Assembly: GCA_036496585.1 (NCBI GenBank)
Contig: DASXLB010000042.1
Coordinates: forward strand, 62,001 to 126,000
Reading direction: 5' to 3'
DNA from: Vicinamibacterales bacterium
GTDB taxonomy: Bacteria > Acidobacteriota > Vicinamibacteria > Vicinamibacterales > 2-12-FULL-66-21
DNA: 64,000 nt
Part shown: positions 37,582 to 49,089 of the stretch, piece by piece
Layout: every line of letters begins with the position of its first letter
How positions within the stretch are numbered: the first letter of the stretch is position 1
Program-made: the position numbers and the translations under genes
Notes under the pieces: generated by a model
Told to the model about the DNA's origin: nothing
The model's input: the letters and a program-made list of their open reading frames with translations, nothing else
Database searches by the model: none

Positions 37582-38483
37582 AGCTGTTCGCCGGCGGCCT
37601 CGCCGCCCTGCTCGGCGCGGCGACGCTCGCCGCACAGGGCCAGCGCATCCGCAGCGGCGTCGAACTCGTCTCGCTCAACGTCACCGTCACCGATCCGGCC
37701 GGCAAGTACGCCAGCGATCTCAACGACGCCGATTTCGAGGTGTACGAGGACGGCGCCAAGCAGAACCTCACCTTCTTCTCCCGCACCCAGCAGCCGATCT
37801 CTTTGGCCTTGCTGCTCGACACCAGCGCCAGCATGGAAGAGCGCATGGGCATCACGCAGGAAGCGGCGATCGGCTTCGCGCACCAGCTCCACAAGGACGA
37901 CCAGGCCGAGGTGATCGACTTCGACAGCCAGGTGCGCGTGCTGCAGAACTTCACCGGCGACTCCGCCGCACTCGAGAAGGCGATCCGCCAGACGACCGCC
38001 AACGGCTCGACCTCCTTGTACAACGCGCTCTACATCGCCTTGAAGGATCTGAAGAAGATCAAGGCCGAGTCCACCTCCGACATCCGCCGCCAGGCGATCG
38101 TGCTGCTCTCGGACGGCGACGACACGTCGAGCCTGATCGAATACGACCAGGTGCTCGACCTCGCGAAGCGGTCCGAGACGGTGATCTATTCGATCGGCCT
38201 GCGTCAGGGGGAAATCGCGCGGCGCGAATTCAAGGAAGCGGAGTTCGTGCTCAAGCAACTGTCGAGCGAGACGGGCGGCCGCGCCTACTTCCCCACCGAC
38301 GCGCGCGACCTGCAGAAGATTTATCAGTCGATCTGGGACGAGCTTTCGAGCCAGTACGCGCTCGCCTATTCCTCGAGCAACCCGAAGCGCGACGGCGCGT
38401 GGCGGCGCATCCAGGTTCGCCTCCTCAAGCCGGGACTGACCGCCCGCACCAAGCAGGGCTACTACGGCCCGACCGGTTCGTGA
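37578..38483 (+). CDS. VWFA-related domain protein, secreted (Acidobacteriota type), intact metal site
   Basis: 301 residues: signal peptide, then NVTVTDPAGKYASDLNDADFEVYEDG and a von Willebrand A fold. The metal site DTSAS (near residue 77) is intact, with the downstream Thr region STSLYNAL and the Asp in LLSDGDD. It ends with YALAYSSSNPKRDG and GYYGP, as in the family. Role in the envelope is unknown. Coupled to both neighbours by four-base overlaps. Confidence 0.9.
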   Translation: MKLFAGGLAALLGAATLAAQGQRIRSGVELVSLNVTVTDPAGKYASDLNDADFEVYEDGAKQNLTFFSRTQQPISLALLLDTSASMEERMGITQEAAIGFAHQLHKDDQAEVIDFDSQVRVLQNFTGDSAALEKAIRQTTANGSTSLYNALYIALKDLKKIKAESTSDIRRQAIVLLSDGDDTSSLIEYDQVLDLAKRSETVIYSIGLRQGEIARREFKEAEFVLKQLSSETGGRAYFPTDARDLQKIYQSIWDELSSQYALAYSSSNPKRDGAWRRIQVRLLKPGLTARTKQGYYGPTGS

Positions 38484-39307
38484 CGATCACCGCCTGGATT
38501 CCGTTCGTCCTCTACACGGCCGCGGCCGTCGTCTACATCACGCACTTCGCGCGTCGCGATCCGGCCTCGGGGCGGGCCGCGACGGCGGTCCTCGGCGCCG
38601 CGCTGCTCGCCCACACCTTTCTGATCGGCATGCAGACGATGCAGGCCGGCTACGCGCCGCTGGTCGGCACGACGGCGGCGATCTCGGCGTTCGTCTGGCT
38701 GTGCGGGCTCGCCTACCTGTACGTGGAGCTGACGACCGACGAACGCGCGATGGGCGCGTTCGTCACCACGCTGCTGGCCGGTCTCTCGGTGCTGCCGGCG
38801 CTCAACCCGGCCGTCGATCCGCGGCCGCCGCTCCTGCGCTCGCCGCTCTTCACCGTGCACGTGCTGTCGCTGCTTTTCGCCTACGCGAGCTTCGCGCTCG
38901 CCTTCGTGCTCGGCATCACCTACGTGCTGCTGTTCAAGGAGATCAAGGCCAAACACCTCGGCTTCTTCTACGCGCGCCTGCCCTCGCTGCAGGTGCTCGA
39001 CGTGATGAACGGCCGCGCCGTCGTGGTCGGCTGGCTGTTCCTGACCTGCGGCCTGATGGTCGGCGTGGTCTGGGCCACGCAGATTGCCGGCTCGCCCGAT
39101 CCGCGCGCCCAGGCGATGCACACGACCGACCCGAAGATCCTGATCGCATTCATCTGCTGGGCCGTCTACTCGTTCGCGTTGCTGGCCCGCCGGACGATCG
39201 GCTGGAGCGGCCGCCGCGCCGCGTGGCTGTCGGCGATCGGCTTCGTCATCGTGCTGCTGAATTTTCTACCGGTCGGCTACTTCCTGACGCGGTCGCACAA
39301 CTTTTGA
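38480..39307 (+). CDS. HemX/CcsA-type cytochrome c assembly membrane protein
   Basis: 275 residues, about eight helices. The GTG start overlaps the previous stop (GTGA). Helices HVLSLLFAYASFALAFVLGITYVLLF and the loop ending HTTDPKILIAFICWAVYSF follow the CcsA/ResC/HemX pattern. The tryptophan-rich WWD heme motif is degenerate (GVVWATQIAGSPDP), so HemX is the better label. Position directly before hemA matches HemX, which modulates glutamyl-tRNA reductase levels in other bacteria. Confidence 0.82.
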   Translation: MTITAWIPFVLYTAAAVVYITHFARRDPASGRAATAVLGAALLAHTFLIGMQTMQAGYAPLVGTTAAISAFVWLCGLAYLYVELTTDERAMGAFVTTLLAGLSVLPALNPAVDPRPPLLRSPLFTVHVLSLLFAYASFALAFVLGITYVLLFKEIKAKHLGFFYARLPSLQVLDVMNGRAVVVGWLFLTCGLMVGVVWATQIAGSPDPRAQAMHTTDPKILIAFICWAVYSFALLARRTIGWSGRRAAWLSAIGFVIVLLNFLPVGYFLTRSHNF

Positions 39308-39313
39308 TTTTGG

Positions 39314-39417
39314 AAGTGTGGGAATGTGGAAATGTGGAAATGTGAGACACAGCAATCCCATCTCCACATCTCCACGTTCCCACATTTCCACATCTCCACA
39401 TCTCCACATTCCCACAT
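39314..39417. repeat. Octamer tandem repeat in two opposite arms, before hemA
   Basis: Arm one (39315-39347) is built of ATGTGGAA-type octamers. Arm two (39359-39417) has seven octamers of ATCTCCAC/ATTCCCAC type, the reverse complement. About 11 bases separate them, so the whole spacer could fold into an imperfect hairpin. It fills the gap from the HemX stop to the hemA ATG. Confidence 0.75.
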
Positions 39418-39420
39418 AGC

Positions 39421-40695
39421 ATGCGTCTCTTCGCCGTCGGCGTAAGTCACAGAACGGCGCCGGTCGAGCTCCGCGAGACGGTCGACTTCGGCCGGCGCGG
39501 GCTCCCGGCCGCGATCGCGGCGTTGCGCGAGCGTGAGCTGGCGCCAGAGACGGTCGTGCTCTCCACCTGCAATCGCGCCGAGATCTACGTCGGCGCCGAG
39601 TCCGACGCCGCCGCCGAATCGTGCGGCCGCTTCATCAGCGAGTTCAACGGCGTGGCCTGGGACGCGCTGGCGCCGCACGTCGTCGTCTACCGCGGTCCCG
39701 ACGCGGCACACCACCTGTTTCGCGTCGCGGCCGGCCTCGACTCGCTGGTTGTCGGCGAGCCGCAGATTCTCGGGCAGGTGAAGGAGGCCTTCTCCGCCGC
39801 CTCGGAGCTCAAGGCGACCGGCGCGCTGACCCACCGGCTGTTCACCACCGCGTTCAGCGTCGGCAAGCGCGTCCGCAGCGAAACCGGGGTCGGCGAGGGA
39901 GCCGTGTCGGTCAGCTTCTCCGCGATCGCGCTCGCCAGGAAGATCTTCGGCCGGCTGAAGGGGCTGAACGTGCTGGTGCTCGGCGCCGGCGAGATGGCGA
40001 CGCTGACCGCGACCCACCTGCGCGCGCAGGAGGTCGGCCAGCTGACGATCACCAGCCGCACGCTCGCCTCGGCCGAAGCGCTGGCGCGCGAGCTGCAGGG
40101 GCGCGCCGTGGCCTGGACGTCGATGCCGCAGGCGCTCTCGGCCGCCGACATCGTGGTGAGCGCGACCGGGTCGCCGGAGACCGTCCTGAGCCGCGCCGCC
40201 GTCGAGGACGCGATGCGTCCGCGCCGCGGCCGTCCCCTCTTCCTCATCGACATCGCCCTGCCGCGCGACATCGAAGCCGACGCCGGCAGCCTCGATCAGG
40301 TGTTCCTCTACAACATCGACGACCTCCAGGGGATCGTCAAGGAGAACCTGGCGCGCCGCAGCTCCGAGGTGCAGCGCGCCGAGACGATCGTGCGCGAGGA
40401 GGTCGACCGCTTCCGCGCCTGGATGCAGTCGCGCGACGTCGTGCCGACCGTAGTGGCGCTGCGGCAGCAGTTCGACGCCATCCGCCGGGCCGAGCTGCAG
40501 CGGCTGGAGCCGAAGCTGGCACCGCTGCCGCCGGAGGCGCGCGCACGCCTGGACGAAGTGACCCATCTCATCGTCGAAAAGCTGCTGTTGACGCCGACCG
40601 AGCAGCTCAAGGGAGCGGAGGACGAGGCGACGGCGCTCGCGTATGCCGACGCGCTGAACCGGCTGTTCCGGCTCCGCACCAAGGACAACGAATGA
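39421..40695 (+). CDS. hemA: Glutamyl-tRNA reductase
   Basis: 424 residues, normal length. The catalytic Cys is in VVLSTCNRAEIY (near residue 50), the glutamate-recognition block is GLDSLVVGEPQILGQVK, and the NADPH loop is VLGAGEMA. It reduces glutamyl-tRNA to glutamate-1-semialdehyde, the first committed step of C5-pathway heme synthesis. No Shine-Dalgarno is visible because octamer repeats run up to the start. Stop overlaps hemC by three bases within ATGA. Confidence 0.96.
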   Translation: MRLFAVGVSHRTAPVELRETVDFGRRGLPAAIAALRERELAPETVVLSTCNRAEIYVGAESDAAAESCGRFISEFNGVAWDALAPHVVVYRGPDAAHHLFRVAAGLDSLVVGEPQILGQVKEAFSAASELKATGALTHRLFTTAFSVGKRVRSETGVGEGAVSVSFSAIALARKIFGRLKGLNVLVLGAGEMATLTATHLRAQEVGQLTITSRTLASAEALARELQGRAVAWTSMPQALSAADIVVSATGSPETVLSRAAVEDAMRPRRGRPLFLIDIALPRDIEADAGSLDQVFLYNIDDLQGIVKENLARRSSEVQRAETIVREEVDRFRAWMQSRDVVPTVVALRQQFDAIRRAELQRLEPKLAPLPPEARARLDEVTHLIVEKLLLTPTEQLKGAEDEATALAYADALNRLFRLRTKDNE

Positions 40696-41615
40696 GCGGG
40701 CTCCGTATCGGCACGCGCGGCAGCGCGCTGGCGCTTTGGCAGGCGCATGCGGTCGCGTCGCGGCTCGCGGGCCGCGGCGTGACGACGGAGATCGTGACCT
40801 ACAAGACGTCGGGCGACCGGCTGCAGGACGCGCCGCTGACCGATGTCGGGACGAAAGGCCTGTTCGTCAAGGAACTCGAGGACGCGCTGCTGCAGGGGGC
40901 CATCGACGTGGCCGTCCACAGCGCCAAGGACATGTCGGTCACGCTGCCGGAGGGGCTCACGGTCGTAGCGGTGCTGCCGCGCGAGGATCCGCGCGACGCC
41001 CTGGTGCTGCCCGGAGCGCCGCCGGCCGCCGGTCTGGCCGAGATCGAGGCGATGCTCGGGGACGCGCCGGCAATCGGGACGGGCAGCATCCGGCGCAGCG
41101 CGCAATTGCAGGCGAGGTGGCCGCGCGCGCGCTTCGCTCCGATCCGCGGCAACGTCGACACGCGGCTGCGCAAACTCGACGAGGGGGGATTCGACGCGCT
41201 GGTGCTGGCCGCCGCCGGCTTGCGGCGGCTCGGGCACCCCGGCCGCATCACGCTCGCCCTCGACCCCGCCGACTGCCTCCCGGCGCCCTCTCAGGGTATT
41301 GTCGCGATCGAAGCGCGGGCGAACGCCCCGGCAGTGCTGGCCGCGCTCAACGACGGCGAGGCGTTCGCGAGCTTCCGCGCCGAACGGGCGCTGGTCTCGG
41401 CGCTCGGCGGCGGCTGCCAGCTCCCGCTCGGCGCCCTGGCGACGCACCGCAACGGCGCGCTCGAAATGGAGGCGGTTGTCATCGCCCCCGGCGGCACGCG
41501 GCAGGTGCGGCACGCGGCGAGCGGCAGCCCGGCGGATCCCGAGGAGCTCGGGCGCCGGCTGGCCGGAGACCTGGCTGCGCGCGGCGCGGTCGCGATTCTC
41601 GACGAAGTACGGTAA
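40692..41615 (+). CDS. hemC: Hydroxymethylbilane synthase (porphobilinogen deaminase)
   Basis: 307 residues from the ATG at 40692. RIGTRGSALALWQA at the start, HSAKDMSVTLPEGL, GTGSIRRSAQL and RGNVDTRLRKL are all present. The dipyrromethane-cofactor cysteine is in GGGCQLPLGAL. It polymerises four porphobilinogens. Coupled to hemA by ATGA overlap. Confidence 0.96.
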   Translation: MSGLRIGTRGSALALWQAHAVASRLAGRGVTTEIVTYKTSGDRLQDAPLTDVGTKGLFVKELEDALLQGAIDVAVHSAKDMSVTLPEGLTVVAVLPREDPRDALVLPGAPPAAGLAEIEAMLGDAPAIGTGSIRRSAQLQARWPRARFAPIRGNVDTRLRKLDEGGFDALVLAAAGLRRLGHPGRITLALDPADCLPAPSQGIVAIEARANAPAVLAALNDGEAFASFRAERALVSALGGGCQLPLGALATHRNGALEMEAVVIAPGGTRQVRHAASGSPADPEELGRRLAGDLAARGAVAILDEVR

Positions 41616-41625
41616 CCATAGACGC

Positions 41626-43149
41626 ATGCCGAAGAGCCCCTGCGTGTACATCGTCGGCGCCGGCCCAGGTGATCCCGGACTGATGACCGTCCGCGGCCTG
41701 CGCCGGCTCGAGACGGCCGACGTCGTGGTCTACGACCATCACATCCACGCCAGGCTGCTGCGCTCGGCGCGCGCCGACGCTGAGCAGATCGACGTGGGTC
41801 CGGCCGCGCCGCGGCCGCTCGATCAGGATGCCATTTCGCTGCTGCTCGTCGAGAAGGCGCGCGAGGGAAAGACGGTCGTGCGCCTCAAGTGGGGCGATCC
41901 GTTCCTGTTCGACAGCGGCGGTAAGGAAGCGATATTCCTGCACGAGCAGCAGATTCCGTTCGAGGTGATTCCGGGCGTTCCCGCGACGGTCGCGGTCCCG
42001 GCTTATGCCGGCATCCCGCTGACCTATCCCGGCGCGGGAGAGGTCGTGACGCTGGTGCGCGGACACGAAGGGGAAAGTACCGAGCTGCCGCCGGCCGAGT
42101 GGGATCGGCTGGCGGGCATCGACGGCACGCTCGTCTGCTACGCCGCGGCGCCGCAGGTGGGGACGATCGTGGCGGCGCTCCTCGCCCATGGCCATTCGGG
42201 CGACGAAACCGCGGCGATCATCTACGACGGCACCACCTCGGCCCAGCAGACGGTGGTCGCGCCGCTCTCGCAGATCGCCGCATCCGCGCGGCCGCGCGGC
42301 GCCGGCATGCTCGTGGTCGGGCGGGTCGTCGGGCTGCGCGAACACCTCCGCTGGTTCGACGACCGGCCGTTGTTCGGACGACGCATCGTGGTGACGCGAT
42401 CGCGCGAGCAGGCGGCCGACTTCGTCGACATGCTGGAAGAGCGCGGCGCCGAGACGATCCAGCTGCCGACGATCCGGATCGCGCCGCCGGACGACCCGGA
42501 CGGGCTCGACCGCGCCGCCGCGGCCGCCGCCGGCTACGACTGGATTGTCTTCACCAGCGCCAACGCGGTCGACGCCTTCTTTGGCCGACTGCTCCAGTGC
42601 GCCGATGTCCGCGAGCTGAAAGGCGTGCGGCTGTGCGCGGTCGGGCCGTCCACGGCGCAGCACATCTCGCGCTTTGGCGTGCGCGTCGACCTCGTGCCAG
42701 ACGAATCGCGCTCGGAGGGAGTGCTGGAGGTGCTCGCCGCGGCCGGCCCGCTGCAGGGAACGCGCATCCTGCTGCCGCGCGCCGACATCGCCCGCGAAGC
42801 CCTGCCGGATCAGCTGCGCGACGCCGGCGCCGAGGTCACAGAGGTGGTCGCCTACCGGACGATCCTCGCCGGGCCCGAGCGCCACGGCGATCACGACGTC
42901 TACCGGATGCTGCTCGACCGCCAGATCGACGCCGTCACGTTCACGAGCGCCAGCACGGTGCGCAGCTTCGCGCGCCTGCTCGGCGAAGAGCAGGCGGCGG
43001 ATCTCCTCAACACGACGGTCGTCGCGGCGATCGGGCCGGTGACCGCCGAAGCCGCGCAGCAGCTCGGGATCCGCGTCGGCGTGATGCCGAAGAAGTACAC
43101 GATTCCCGACCTCGTCGATGCGCTGATGGAGCATTTCGCTTCGTCGTGA
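41626..43149 (+). CDS. Fused uroporphyrinogen-III C-methyltransferase and uroporphyrinogen-III synthase
   Basis: 507 residues. Residues 1-245 are a SUMT/CobA methyltransferase: [29 protein letters not shown] and [21 protein letters not shown]. Residues ~250-505 are Hem[35 protein letters not shown] and [12 protein letters not shown]. One polypeptide both closes hydroxymethylbilane to uroporphyrinogen III and methylates it toward siroheme or cobalamin, placing the heme/siroheme branch in a single protein. This fusion is known in several phyla. Confidence 0.93.
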   Translation: MPKSPCVYIVGAGPGDPGLMTVRGLRRLETADVVVYDHHIHARLLRSARADAEQIDVGPAAPRPLDQDAISLLLVEKAREGKTVVRLKWGDPFLFDSGGKEAIFLHEQQIPFEVIPGVPATVAVPAYAGIPLTYPGAGEVVTLVRGHEGESTELPPAEWDRLAGIDGTLVCYAAAPQVGTIVAALLAHGHSGDETAAIIYDGTTSAQQTVVAPLSQIAASARPRGAGMLVVGRVVGLREHLRWFDDRPLFGRRIVVTRSREQAADFVDMLEERGAETIQLPTIRIAPPDDPDGLDRAAAAAAGYDWIVFTSANAVDAFFGRLLQCADVRELKGVRLCAVGPSTAQHISRFGVRVDLVPDESRSEGVLEVLAAAGPLQGTRILLPRADIAREALPDQLRDAGAEVTEVVAYRTILAGPERHGDHDVYRMLLDRQIDAVTFTSASTVRSFARLLGEEQAADLLNTTVVAAIGPVTAEAAQQLGIRVGVMPKKYTIPDLVDALMEHFASS

Positions 43150-43183
43150 GCAGCGGGGCAGTCAGCAGTGGGCATTTCGCAGA

Positions 43184-44191
43184 ATGACGACCAGGATTGA
43201 CGCTCCGGCGACGCGCGCGTTCATGGACCTGCGGCAGCGACCGCGACGGCTGCGGCGCTCGCCAGGAATCAGGGCGATGGTGCGTGAGACGCGGCTCAGT
43301 CCCGAGAACCTCGTCTATCCGTTGTTCGTGGTCACCGGCGAGGGCCGGCGGCGCGAGGTGTCCTCGATGCCGGGCGTCTTTCAGTTGTCGGTCGACGAGA
43401 TCGTGAAGGAAGCGGCGGCAGCGCAACGGGAAGGCGTCCCCGCCGTGCTGCTGTTCGGACTGCCCGACAGCAAAGACGCGGTCGGCAGCGGCGCCGCGGA
43501 TCCGGAAGGGCCGGTGCAGACGGCAGTCCGCGCGCTCAAACGCGAGATCCCCGGGATCGTCGTCGTCACCGACGTCTGCCTGTGCGAGTACACCTCCCAC
43601 GGCCACTGCGGGATTCTGGAGGGCGACGAGATCGTCAACGACGCGACGGTGGAGGAGCTGGTGCGCGCCGCCCTCTCGCACGCCGCGGCCGGCGCCGACA
43701 TCGTCGCCCCCTCCGACATGATGGACGGCCGCATCGGCCGTATCCGCGAGGCGCTCGATCGCTCGGCATTCACCCAGGTGGCCGCGATGGCCTACGCGGC
43801 GAAGTATTGCTCGGCCTTCTATGGGCCCTTCCGCGATGCGGCGGATTCCGCCCCGGCGTTCGGCGATCGGCGGTCGCACCAGATGGATCCGGCCAACGCC
43901 GCTGAGGCGCTGCGTGAAGTGTCCCTCGATATCGAGGAAGGGGCCGACATCGTCATGGTCAAGCCGGCGCTCACCTACCTCGACGTGATCTGGCGGGTCA
44001 AGGAGGCGTTCGCGCTGCCGACCGCCGCGTACCACGTGAGCGGCGAGTACGCGATGCTCAAAGCGGCCGCACGCAATGGCTGGATCGACGAGCCGCGCGC
44101 GATGATGGAGACACTCACCTCGATCCGCCGCGCCGGCGCCGACATGGTCATCACCTACTACGCGCGGGAAGCGGCGCGCGCGATGGCGTAG
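43184..44191 (+). CDS. hemB: Porphobilinogen synthase (delta-aminolevulinic acid dehydratase)
   Basis: 335 residues. Zinc-type cysteine cluster in [14 protein letters not shown], first active-site Lys in [15 protein letters not shown], second in [11 protein letters not shown]. It condenses two 5-aminolevulinates to porphobilinogen. It follows cobA-hemD after a 34-base spacer of CAG-rich repeats. It is convergent with the ADOP permease gene. Confidence 0.96.
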   Translation: MTTRIDAPATRAFMDLRQRPRRLRRSPGIRAMVRETRLSPENLVYPLFVVTGEGRRREVSSMPGVFQLSVDEIVKEAAAAQREGVPAVLLFGLPDSKDAVGSGAADPEGPVQTAVRALKREIPGIVVVTDVCLCEYTSHGHCGILEGDEIVNDATVEELVRAALSHAAAGADIVAPSDMMDGRIGRIREALDRSAFTQVAAMAYAAKYCSAFYGPFRDAADSAPAFGDRRSHQMDPANAAEALREVSLDIEEGADIVMVKPALTYLDVIWRVKEAFALPTAAYHVSGEYAMLKAAARNGWIDEPRAMMETLTSIRRAGADMVITYYAREAARAMA

Positions 44192-44205
44192 CCCGCGCTG
44201 TGCGG

Positions 44206-46614
44206 CTACCCGCGGAGCGCGATCAGAGGATCGACGCGCGAGGCGCGACGCGCCGGCAGGTAAGCGGCCAACCCGGCCGCCGCAAGCAGCACGGTGACCG
44301 CCGCGCCCAGCGCGAGCGGGTCCACGGCCGATACGCCGTAGAGATAGGTGCGGAGCACGCGTGACAGCGGCACCAGCGCCAGAAGACCGGCCGCGGCTCC
44401 AGCCACAACCGCCGAGAGACTGCCTTGCACGATCAGCCTCACGACTTCCGCGGGCCTGGCGCCGAGCGCCATGCGGACGCCGATCTCGGTAACGCGCTGC
44501 GCGACGGTGAAAGCCACGACGCTGCCGATGCCGAGCGTGGTGAGGACCAACGCCAGCACGGCGAAGACGCCGAGCAGCCACGACAGCGCGCGGCGATCGC
44601 CATAGCTGCGGGCCATCGCGTCCGAGACGCGCTCCATGCTGCCGATCGCCGACGACGCATCGAGCTGCGCCACCTGGGCGCGGATGTCGGCGGCGAGCGC
44701 GCGCGGGTCGGCGGCCGACGATCGGACGACGAGCGTGCCGCCCGCCACCGGAAACTGCGCGTACGGGACGTACAGCTCAGGCGTGTAGCCGCGGAGCGCG
44801 CCGCCGCGCCGCGTGTCTCCGACGACGCCGACGATCGTCAGGTCGGCCAGCTCCGGAATCCGCATGGCGCTGACCCGCCGCCCGATTGGATCCTCCGCCG
44901 GGAAGAAGCGCGACGCGAACGTCTGGTTGACGATCGCCGACACGGGCGCGCCAGGCTGCTCGGCCGGTCCGAAGTCGCGTCCGCGCCGGATCGGAATGCC
45001 CATCGCAGCGAAGTAGCCGGGCGTGACCGCGGCCGTCTGCGCGACCGGCTCGCTGCCTGGCGCAAACGGATGTTCGGGCAGGTTGACGTTGGGCGCCCAT
45101 GAGAAGCCGGTGGCGTCGAACGGCCAGGCGAGGGCTGCGGCCGCGACGCCAGGATGCCGCCCCGCCGCCGCGATCAGGTCCGTGGCGAACCCGTTGATGG
45201 CCGCGCCGTTCGGATAGCGGCTCTGCACCTGCTGGAGCGGCACCGACAGCACCCGCGCCGCGTCGAAGCCGACGTCGACGGCGGCGAGCTTGGCCACGCT
45301 GCGCTGCATCAACGCAGCGCCGGTCAGCAGCACGACGAGCAGCGCGACCTCGCCGGCGACCAGCGTCCAGCGGACGCGCGCTTGCCCCGGCGACGCGGTC
45401 TCGGCGCTCGACTGCCGCAGCACACGCATCGGGTCGACGCGCGAGAGTTGCATCGCCGGCGCGAGCCCGAAGAGCGCGGCGGTGAGCACGCCGAGTGCCG
45501 CGGCAAAGCCGAGCACGTGCGGGTCGATGGCGACTTCCGACGCGCGCGGCAGGGCAAATCCGGGCACGCCGTGCAGGAGCCGGACGCCCCAGCCGGCGGC
45601 AAGCAGCCCGGCGGCAGCGCCGAGCAGGCCGAGCATCAGGCCTTCGATCAGGAAGAGCCTGACGATCGCGCCGCGCGACGCGCCGAGCGCGGCACGGACC
45701 GACGTCTCGCGCGCGCGGCGCAGTCCCTTGGCGAGAAGCAGGTTGGCGACGTTGGCGCAGGCGATCAGCAGGAGCACCATCACCGCGGCCATCAGCAGCC
45801 GCAGCGTCGGACGGATCCCGCTCGTGGCGGCGTCGAGCACCGGCCGGACCAGCACGCCATAGCCGGTGTTCGACGCCGGGTACTCGCGCTCGAGCGACGT
45901 GGCAATCGCCGACATCTCGCGCTGCGCGTCTTCCGCCGACACCCCGCGCCGCAGCCGCGCGACTACGCCGAAGCCCGGATGGTTCGCCCGATCGAGCTGC
46001 ATCGGCTGCAGCAGGCCGGGACGGTGCGGGCGCCAGACGTCCACGTCGAAGGGCCGGACGTCCGGGGGCAGCACACCCAGGATCGTCACCGCGTCGTCCT
46101 CGATCTGCACCGTGCGCCCGATCGCCGTCGGGTCGCCGCCGAACCGCAGGTGCCAGGCGCGATCGCTGAGGACGACGACCGCAGGGGCTCCGGAGGCGGC
46201 ATCCTCGACCGTGAAGGTGCGGCCATGGGACGGCGGGATTCCCATCACCGCGAACATGTTCACTTCGCAGCTGCCGCTCTGAAACACGTCGGCCGGCCCC
46301 GACTCCGCCGTCAGGATGACGCGGCCGTAGGTGTTGAAGATGGCCATCCCGTCGAACACATGGTTGCGCGCGCGCCAGTCGAGATAGTTCGGATATGCGA
46401 CGTTCCACGGAGATCCGCGACGCGTCTCGCCGATTCGGACCAGCCGATCGGGCTCGCCATACGGCAGCGGTTTCAGCAGCACGCCGTAGACGGCGGTGAA
46501 GATCGCCGTGTTGGCGCCGATGCCGAGGGCCAGGGTCAGCGCCGCGGCGGCGGCAAAGCCGGGGCTGGCCGCCAGAGAGCGCAGCGCATACCGAAAGTCA
46601 TTGCCAAGCCGCAT
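44206..46614 (-). CDS. ADOP-type orphan FtsX/MacB permease (second of a tandem pair)
   Basis: 802 residues: an N-terminal helix after [25 protein letters not shown], the MacB-like periplasmic domain, FtsX helices (about 275-410), then a second periplasmic domain and FtsX block (about 690-790). This duplicated layout with the N-terminal GIGANTAIF motif is the acidobacterial duplicated orphan permease family. No ATP-binding protein is encoded nearby, so energy coupling is unclear. Begins two bases after the other ADOP gene. Confidence 0.9.
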   Translation of the reverse strand: MRLGNDFRYALRSLAASPGFAAAAALTLALGIGANTAIFTAVYGVLLKPLPYGEPDRLVRIGETRRGSPWNVAYPNYLDWRARNHVFDGMAIFNTYGRVILTAESGPADVFQSGSCEVNMFAVMGIPPSHGRTFTVEDAASGAPAVVVLSDRAWHLRFGGDPTAIGRTVQIEDDAVTILGVLPPDVRPFDVDVWRPHRPGLLQPMQLDRANHPGFGVVARLRRGVSAEDAQREMSAIATSLEREYPASNTGYGVLVRPVLDAATSGIRPTLRLLMAAVMVLLLIACANVANLLLAKGLRRARETSVRAALGASRGAIVRLFLIEGLMLGLLGAAAGLLAAGWGVRLLHGVPGFALPRASEVAIDPHVLGFAAALGVLTAALFGLAPAMQLSRVDPMRVLRQSSAETASPGQARVRWTLVAGEVALLVVLLTGAALMQRSVAKLAAVDVGFDAARVLSVPLQQVQSRYPNGAAINGFATDLIAAAGRHPGVAAAALAWPFDATGFSWAPNVNLPEHPFAPGSEPVAQTAAVTPGYFAAMGIPIRRGRDFGPAEQPGAPVSAIVNQTFASRFFPAEDPIGRRVSAMRIPELADLTIVGVVGDTRRGGALRGYTPELYVPYAQFPVAGGTLVVRSSAADPRALAADIRAQVAQLDASSAIGSMERVSDAMARSYGDRRALSWLLGVFAVLALVLTTLGIGSVVAFTVAQRVTEIGVRMALGARPAEVVRLIVQGSLSAVVAGAAAGLLALVPLSRVLRTYLYGVSAVDPLALGAAVTVLLAAAGLAAYLPARRASRVDPLIALRG

Positions 46615-46616
46615 GG

Positions 46617-49043
46617 CTACTGCGTCCGCAGCGCCTGCAGGGGATCGACGCGGGTGGCGCGTCGCGCCGGGCCGTACGCCGCGACCAGGGCCACCGCGGC
46701 GAGCACTGCGACCGCTGCAACGAAGGCGGCCGGATCGAGCGGCCGGACCTCGAACAGAAACGACTGAAGCACGCGCGTCGTCGCGATCGCGGCGGCGAGT
46801 CCGATGCCGGCGCCAAGCATGACCGGCATCATCGCGCCCGCCAGCATCAGCCGGACCACGGTGCCGGCGTCGGCGCCGAGCGCCATGCGGAGGCCGATCT
46901 CCGCCGTGCGCTGCGCCACCGCCTGCGACAGGACGCTGTAGATGCCGATCGCCGCGAGCGCGAGCGCCAGCCCGGCGAACGCCGCCACCAGCGTGAGCAG
47001 CAGCCGGCGGTCGGCGACCGACTCCGACACCATCGTCTCGAGCGACGAGAGATCCAGCGGCACGTCCGGATCGGCCGCCTGCACCGCTTGGCGAAGCGCC
47101 GAAGCGACCTGCGCTTCCCGGCGCACGTCGGCGGCGCGCGCCACGACCGAAATGGTGTAGCGCGATCGAAACGGCGCCTGGAGCATCGGCACGTAGACCT
47201 GCGGGGCGGCCGGCCGCGTCAACGAATTGAAGTGCACGTCATCGACCACCCCGACGATGGTCAGGACCGGATTGACCTGCTCCATCCCGGCGTACTTGAA
47301 ACGGACGCCGATCGGATTGACCTGCGGCAGGAATTGCCTGACGAACAGCTGGCTGACGACGGCGACCGGCGGTTGACCGGCGACATCGCCGGCGGTCAGC
47401 CGGCGCCCTTGCAGCAGCTTCATGTGCAAGGCTTCGAAATATCCCGGCGTCACGACCTTGTAGCCAGCCGAATACTTGAAGCCGTCGTAGCTGTGGTCGC
47501 CGATGCCGCCGACGTCTGGATGCCCCTCGAACTGCAGCGCGCCGTCGGGATCGAATTTCCCGAGCGGCAGCTGGGTGGCGGCGGCCGCCGCCTCGACGCC
47601 AGGGATCGTCCGCAGGCGCTCGGTCAACGCGGTGTAGAACGCCGCGGATTGCGAGGCGTCGCCGTAGCTCGTCAGCGGCACCGCCATGTCAGCAGTGACG
47701 ACGCCGGCGGGATCGAAACCCGGGTCGATCGACGTCACTCGCAGGAAACTGCGCACGAGGAGCGCCGAGCCGACGAGCAGGACGAGCGCCACCGCGACCT
47801 CGGCGGCAACCAGCCCGTTGCGGGCGCGCGCGCGCGCCGGCGCCGCCGAACGCCCGGCAGCGGCGAGCGCGCTCCGCAGATCGGCGCGCGAGGCCTGCAG
47901 CGACGGCAGCAGCCCGAACACCAGCGGCGTCAGCAGCGCCAGCAGCACCGTGAACGCGAGCACCGTCTGGTCGACGCCGATCGCGTCCTGGCGCGGCAGC
48001 GCGAGGCCGTCCAGCGAGCGCAGAATCCGCACGAGCCAGGCAGCCAGCAGCAGCCCCGCCACCCCGCCGAGTATGCCGAGCAGCGAGCTCTCGACGAGCA
48101 GCTGGCGGACGAGCCGTCCGCGCCTGGCGCCGAGCGCCGCCCGCACGGCCATCTCGGTGCGCCGCTCTTCGCCGCGCGCGAGCAGCGTCGCGGCGACGTT
48201 GGCGCAGGCGATGAGCAGCACCAGGCCGACGGTGCCGAGCAGCAGCAGCAGCGCCTTCCTCGACTGCGCCGGCACCAGGTCTTCCTTGAGCCCGGTCGTC
48301 ACCACGCCGATCGCGTTCTCGTCGTTGCCGTACTCCTGCTTCAACTGCCCGCCGATGGTCTGCATCTCGGCAGCGGCCGCGCTCAGCGGAATGCCGGGTT
48401 TCAAGCGAGCGACGACGTCCCAGTTGTGCGCGGTCCGGCCGCCGTCGTCGGGGCTGAGCTCCGCCGGGATCCACACGTCGGTGCCACCCGGATAATCGAA
48501 CGACTCCGGCATCACGCCGACCACGCGCGCGGTCCGGCCGTCGAGCTTGAGCGCCAGCGCGGCGAGGTCGGGCCTCGAGGCGAGCGCGCTCTGCCAGAAT
48601 CGGTGGCTGACGACGACCGCCGGCACGCCGTTGAGGCGGGATTCCTCGGCGATGAACGTTCGCCCGAGCGCGGCGTTCATGCCGAACACCTTGAAGAATC
48701 CTTCGCTGACCGCGCAGCCGTCCGCGAAACGCGGCTGGTCGGCGCCGAGCACCGTGACGGTATCGCACCCATAGGCGGCGACCGCCTCGAAGCTCGTCGC
48801 GCGCTGACGCCAGTCGATGAAATTGGGATGCGAGACGCGCGAGCGACCGCCGCGCGAGTTGCGCTCGCCGAGCCTGACGATCCGATCGGGTTCGCTGTAG
48901 GGCAGCGGCCGCAGCATTACGCCGTTGATCACGCTGAATATCGCCGTGTTGGCGCCGATGCCGAGCGCGAGCGTGACTATGGCGATCGTGGCAAAGGCCG
49001 GCCGCTTGAAGAGCGCGCGAAAGGCCTGGCGAAACTCGGTCAT
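46617..49043 (-). CDS. ADOP-type orphan FtsX/MacB permease (first of a tandem pair)
   Basis: 808 residues with the same duplicated architecture: [33 protein letters not shown]-type start, then two MacB-like periplasmic domains alternating with two FtsX membrane blocks. It is paralogous to the next gene but clearly diverged. It follows the receiver-PP2C gene by 46 bases on the same strand, so all three may be co-regulated by the divergent NtrC/NtrY-like pair. Confidence 0.9.
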   Translation of the reverse strand: MTEFRQAFRALFKRPAFATIAIVTLALGIGANTAIFSVINGVMLRPLPYSEPDRIVRLGERNSRGGRSRVSHPNFIDWRQRATSFEAVAAYGCDTVTVLGADQPRFADGCAVSEGFFKVFGMNAALGRTFIAEESRLNGVPAVVVSHRFWQSALASRPDLAALALKLDGRTARVVGVMPESFDYPGGTDVWIPAELSPDDGGRTAHNWDVVARLKPGIPLSAAAAEMQTIGGQLKQEYGNDENAIGVVTTGLKEDLVPAQSRKALLLLLGTVGLVLLIACANVAATLLARGEERRTEMAVRAALGARRGRLVRQLLVESSLLGILGGVAGLLLAAWLVRILRSLDGLALPRQDAIGVDQTVLAFTVLLALLTPLVFGLLPSLQASRADLRSALAAAGRSAAPARARARNGLVAAEVAVALVLLVGSALLVRSFLRVTSIDPGFDPAGVVTADMAVPLTSYGDASQSAAFYTALTERLRTIPGVEAAAAATQLPLGKFDPDGALQFEGHPDVGGIGDHSYDGFKYSAGYKVVTPGYFEALHMKLLQGRRLTAGDVAGQPPVAVVSQLFVRQFLPQVNPIGVRFKYAGMEQVNPVLTIVGVVDDVHFNSLTRPAAPQVYVPMLQAPFRSRYTISVVARAADVRREAQVASALRQAVQAADPDVPLDLSSLETMVSESVADRRLLLTLVAAFAGLALALAAIGIYSVLSQAVAQRTAEIGLRMALGADAGTVVRLMLAGAMMPVMLGAGIGLAAAIATTRVLQSFLFEVRPLDPAAFVAAVAVLAAVALVAAYGPARRATRVDPLQALRTQ

Positions 49044-49089
49044 CTGGGGTCGCTCCCTGCGCGGCAGCGCCGCGCCTCGCGGATTTCGT

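Noticed and set aside
39314-39417. CRISPR array
   Set aside because: Units are eight bases, continuous and in two orientations; there are no spacers and no cas genes.
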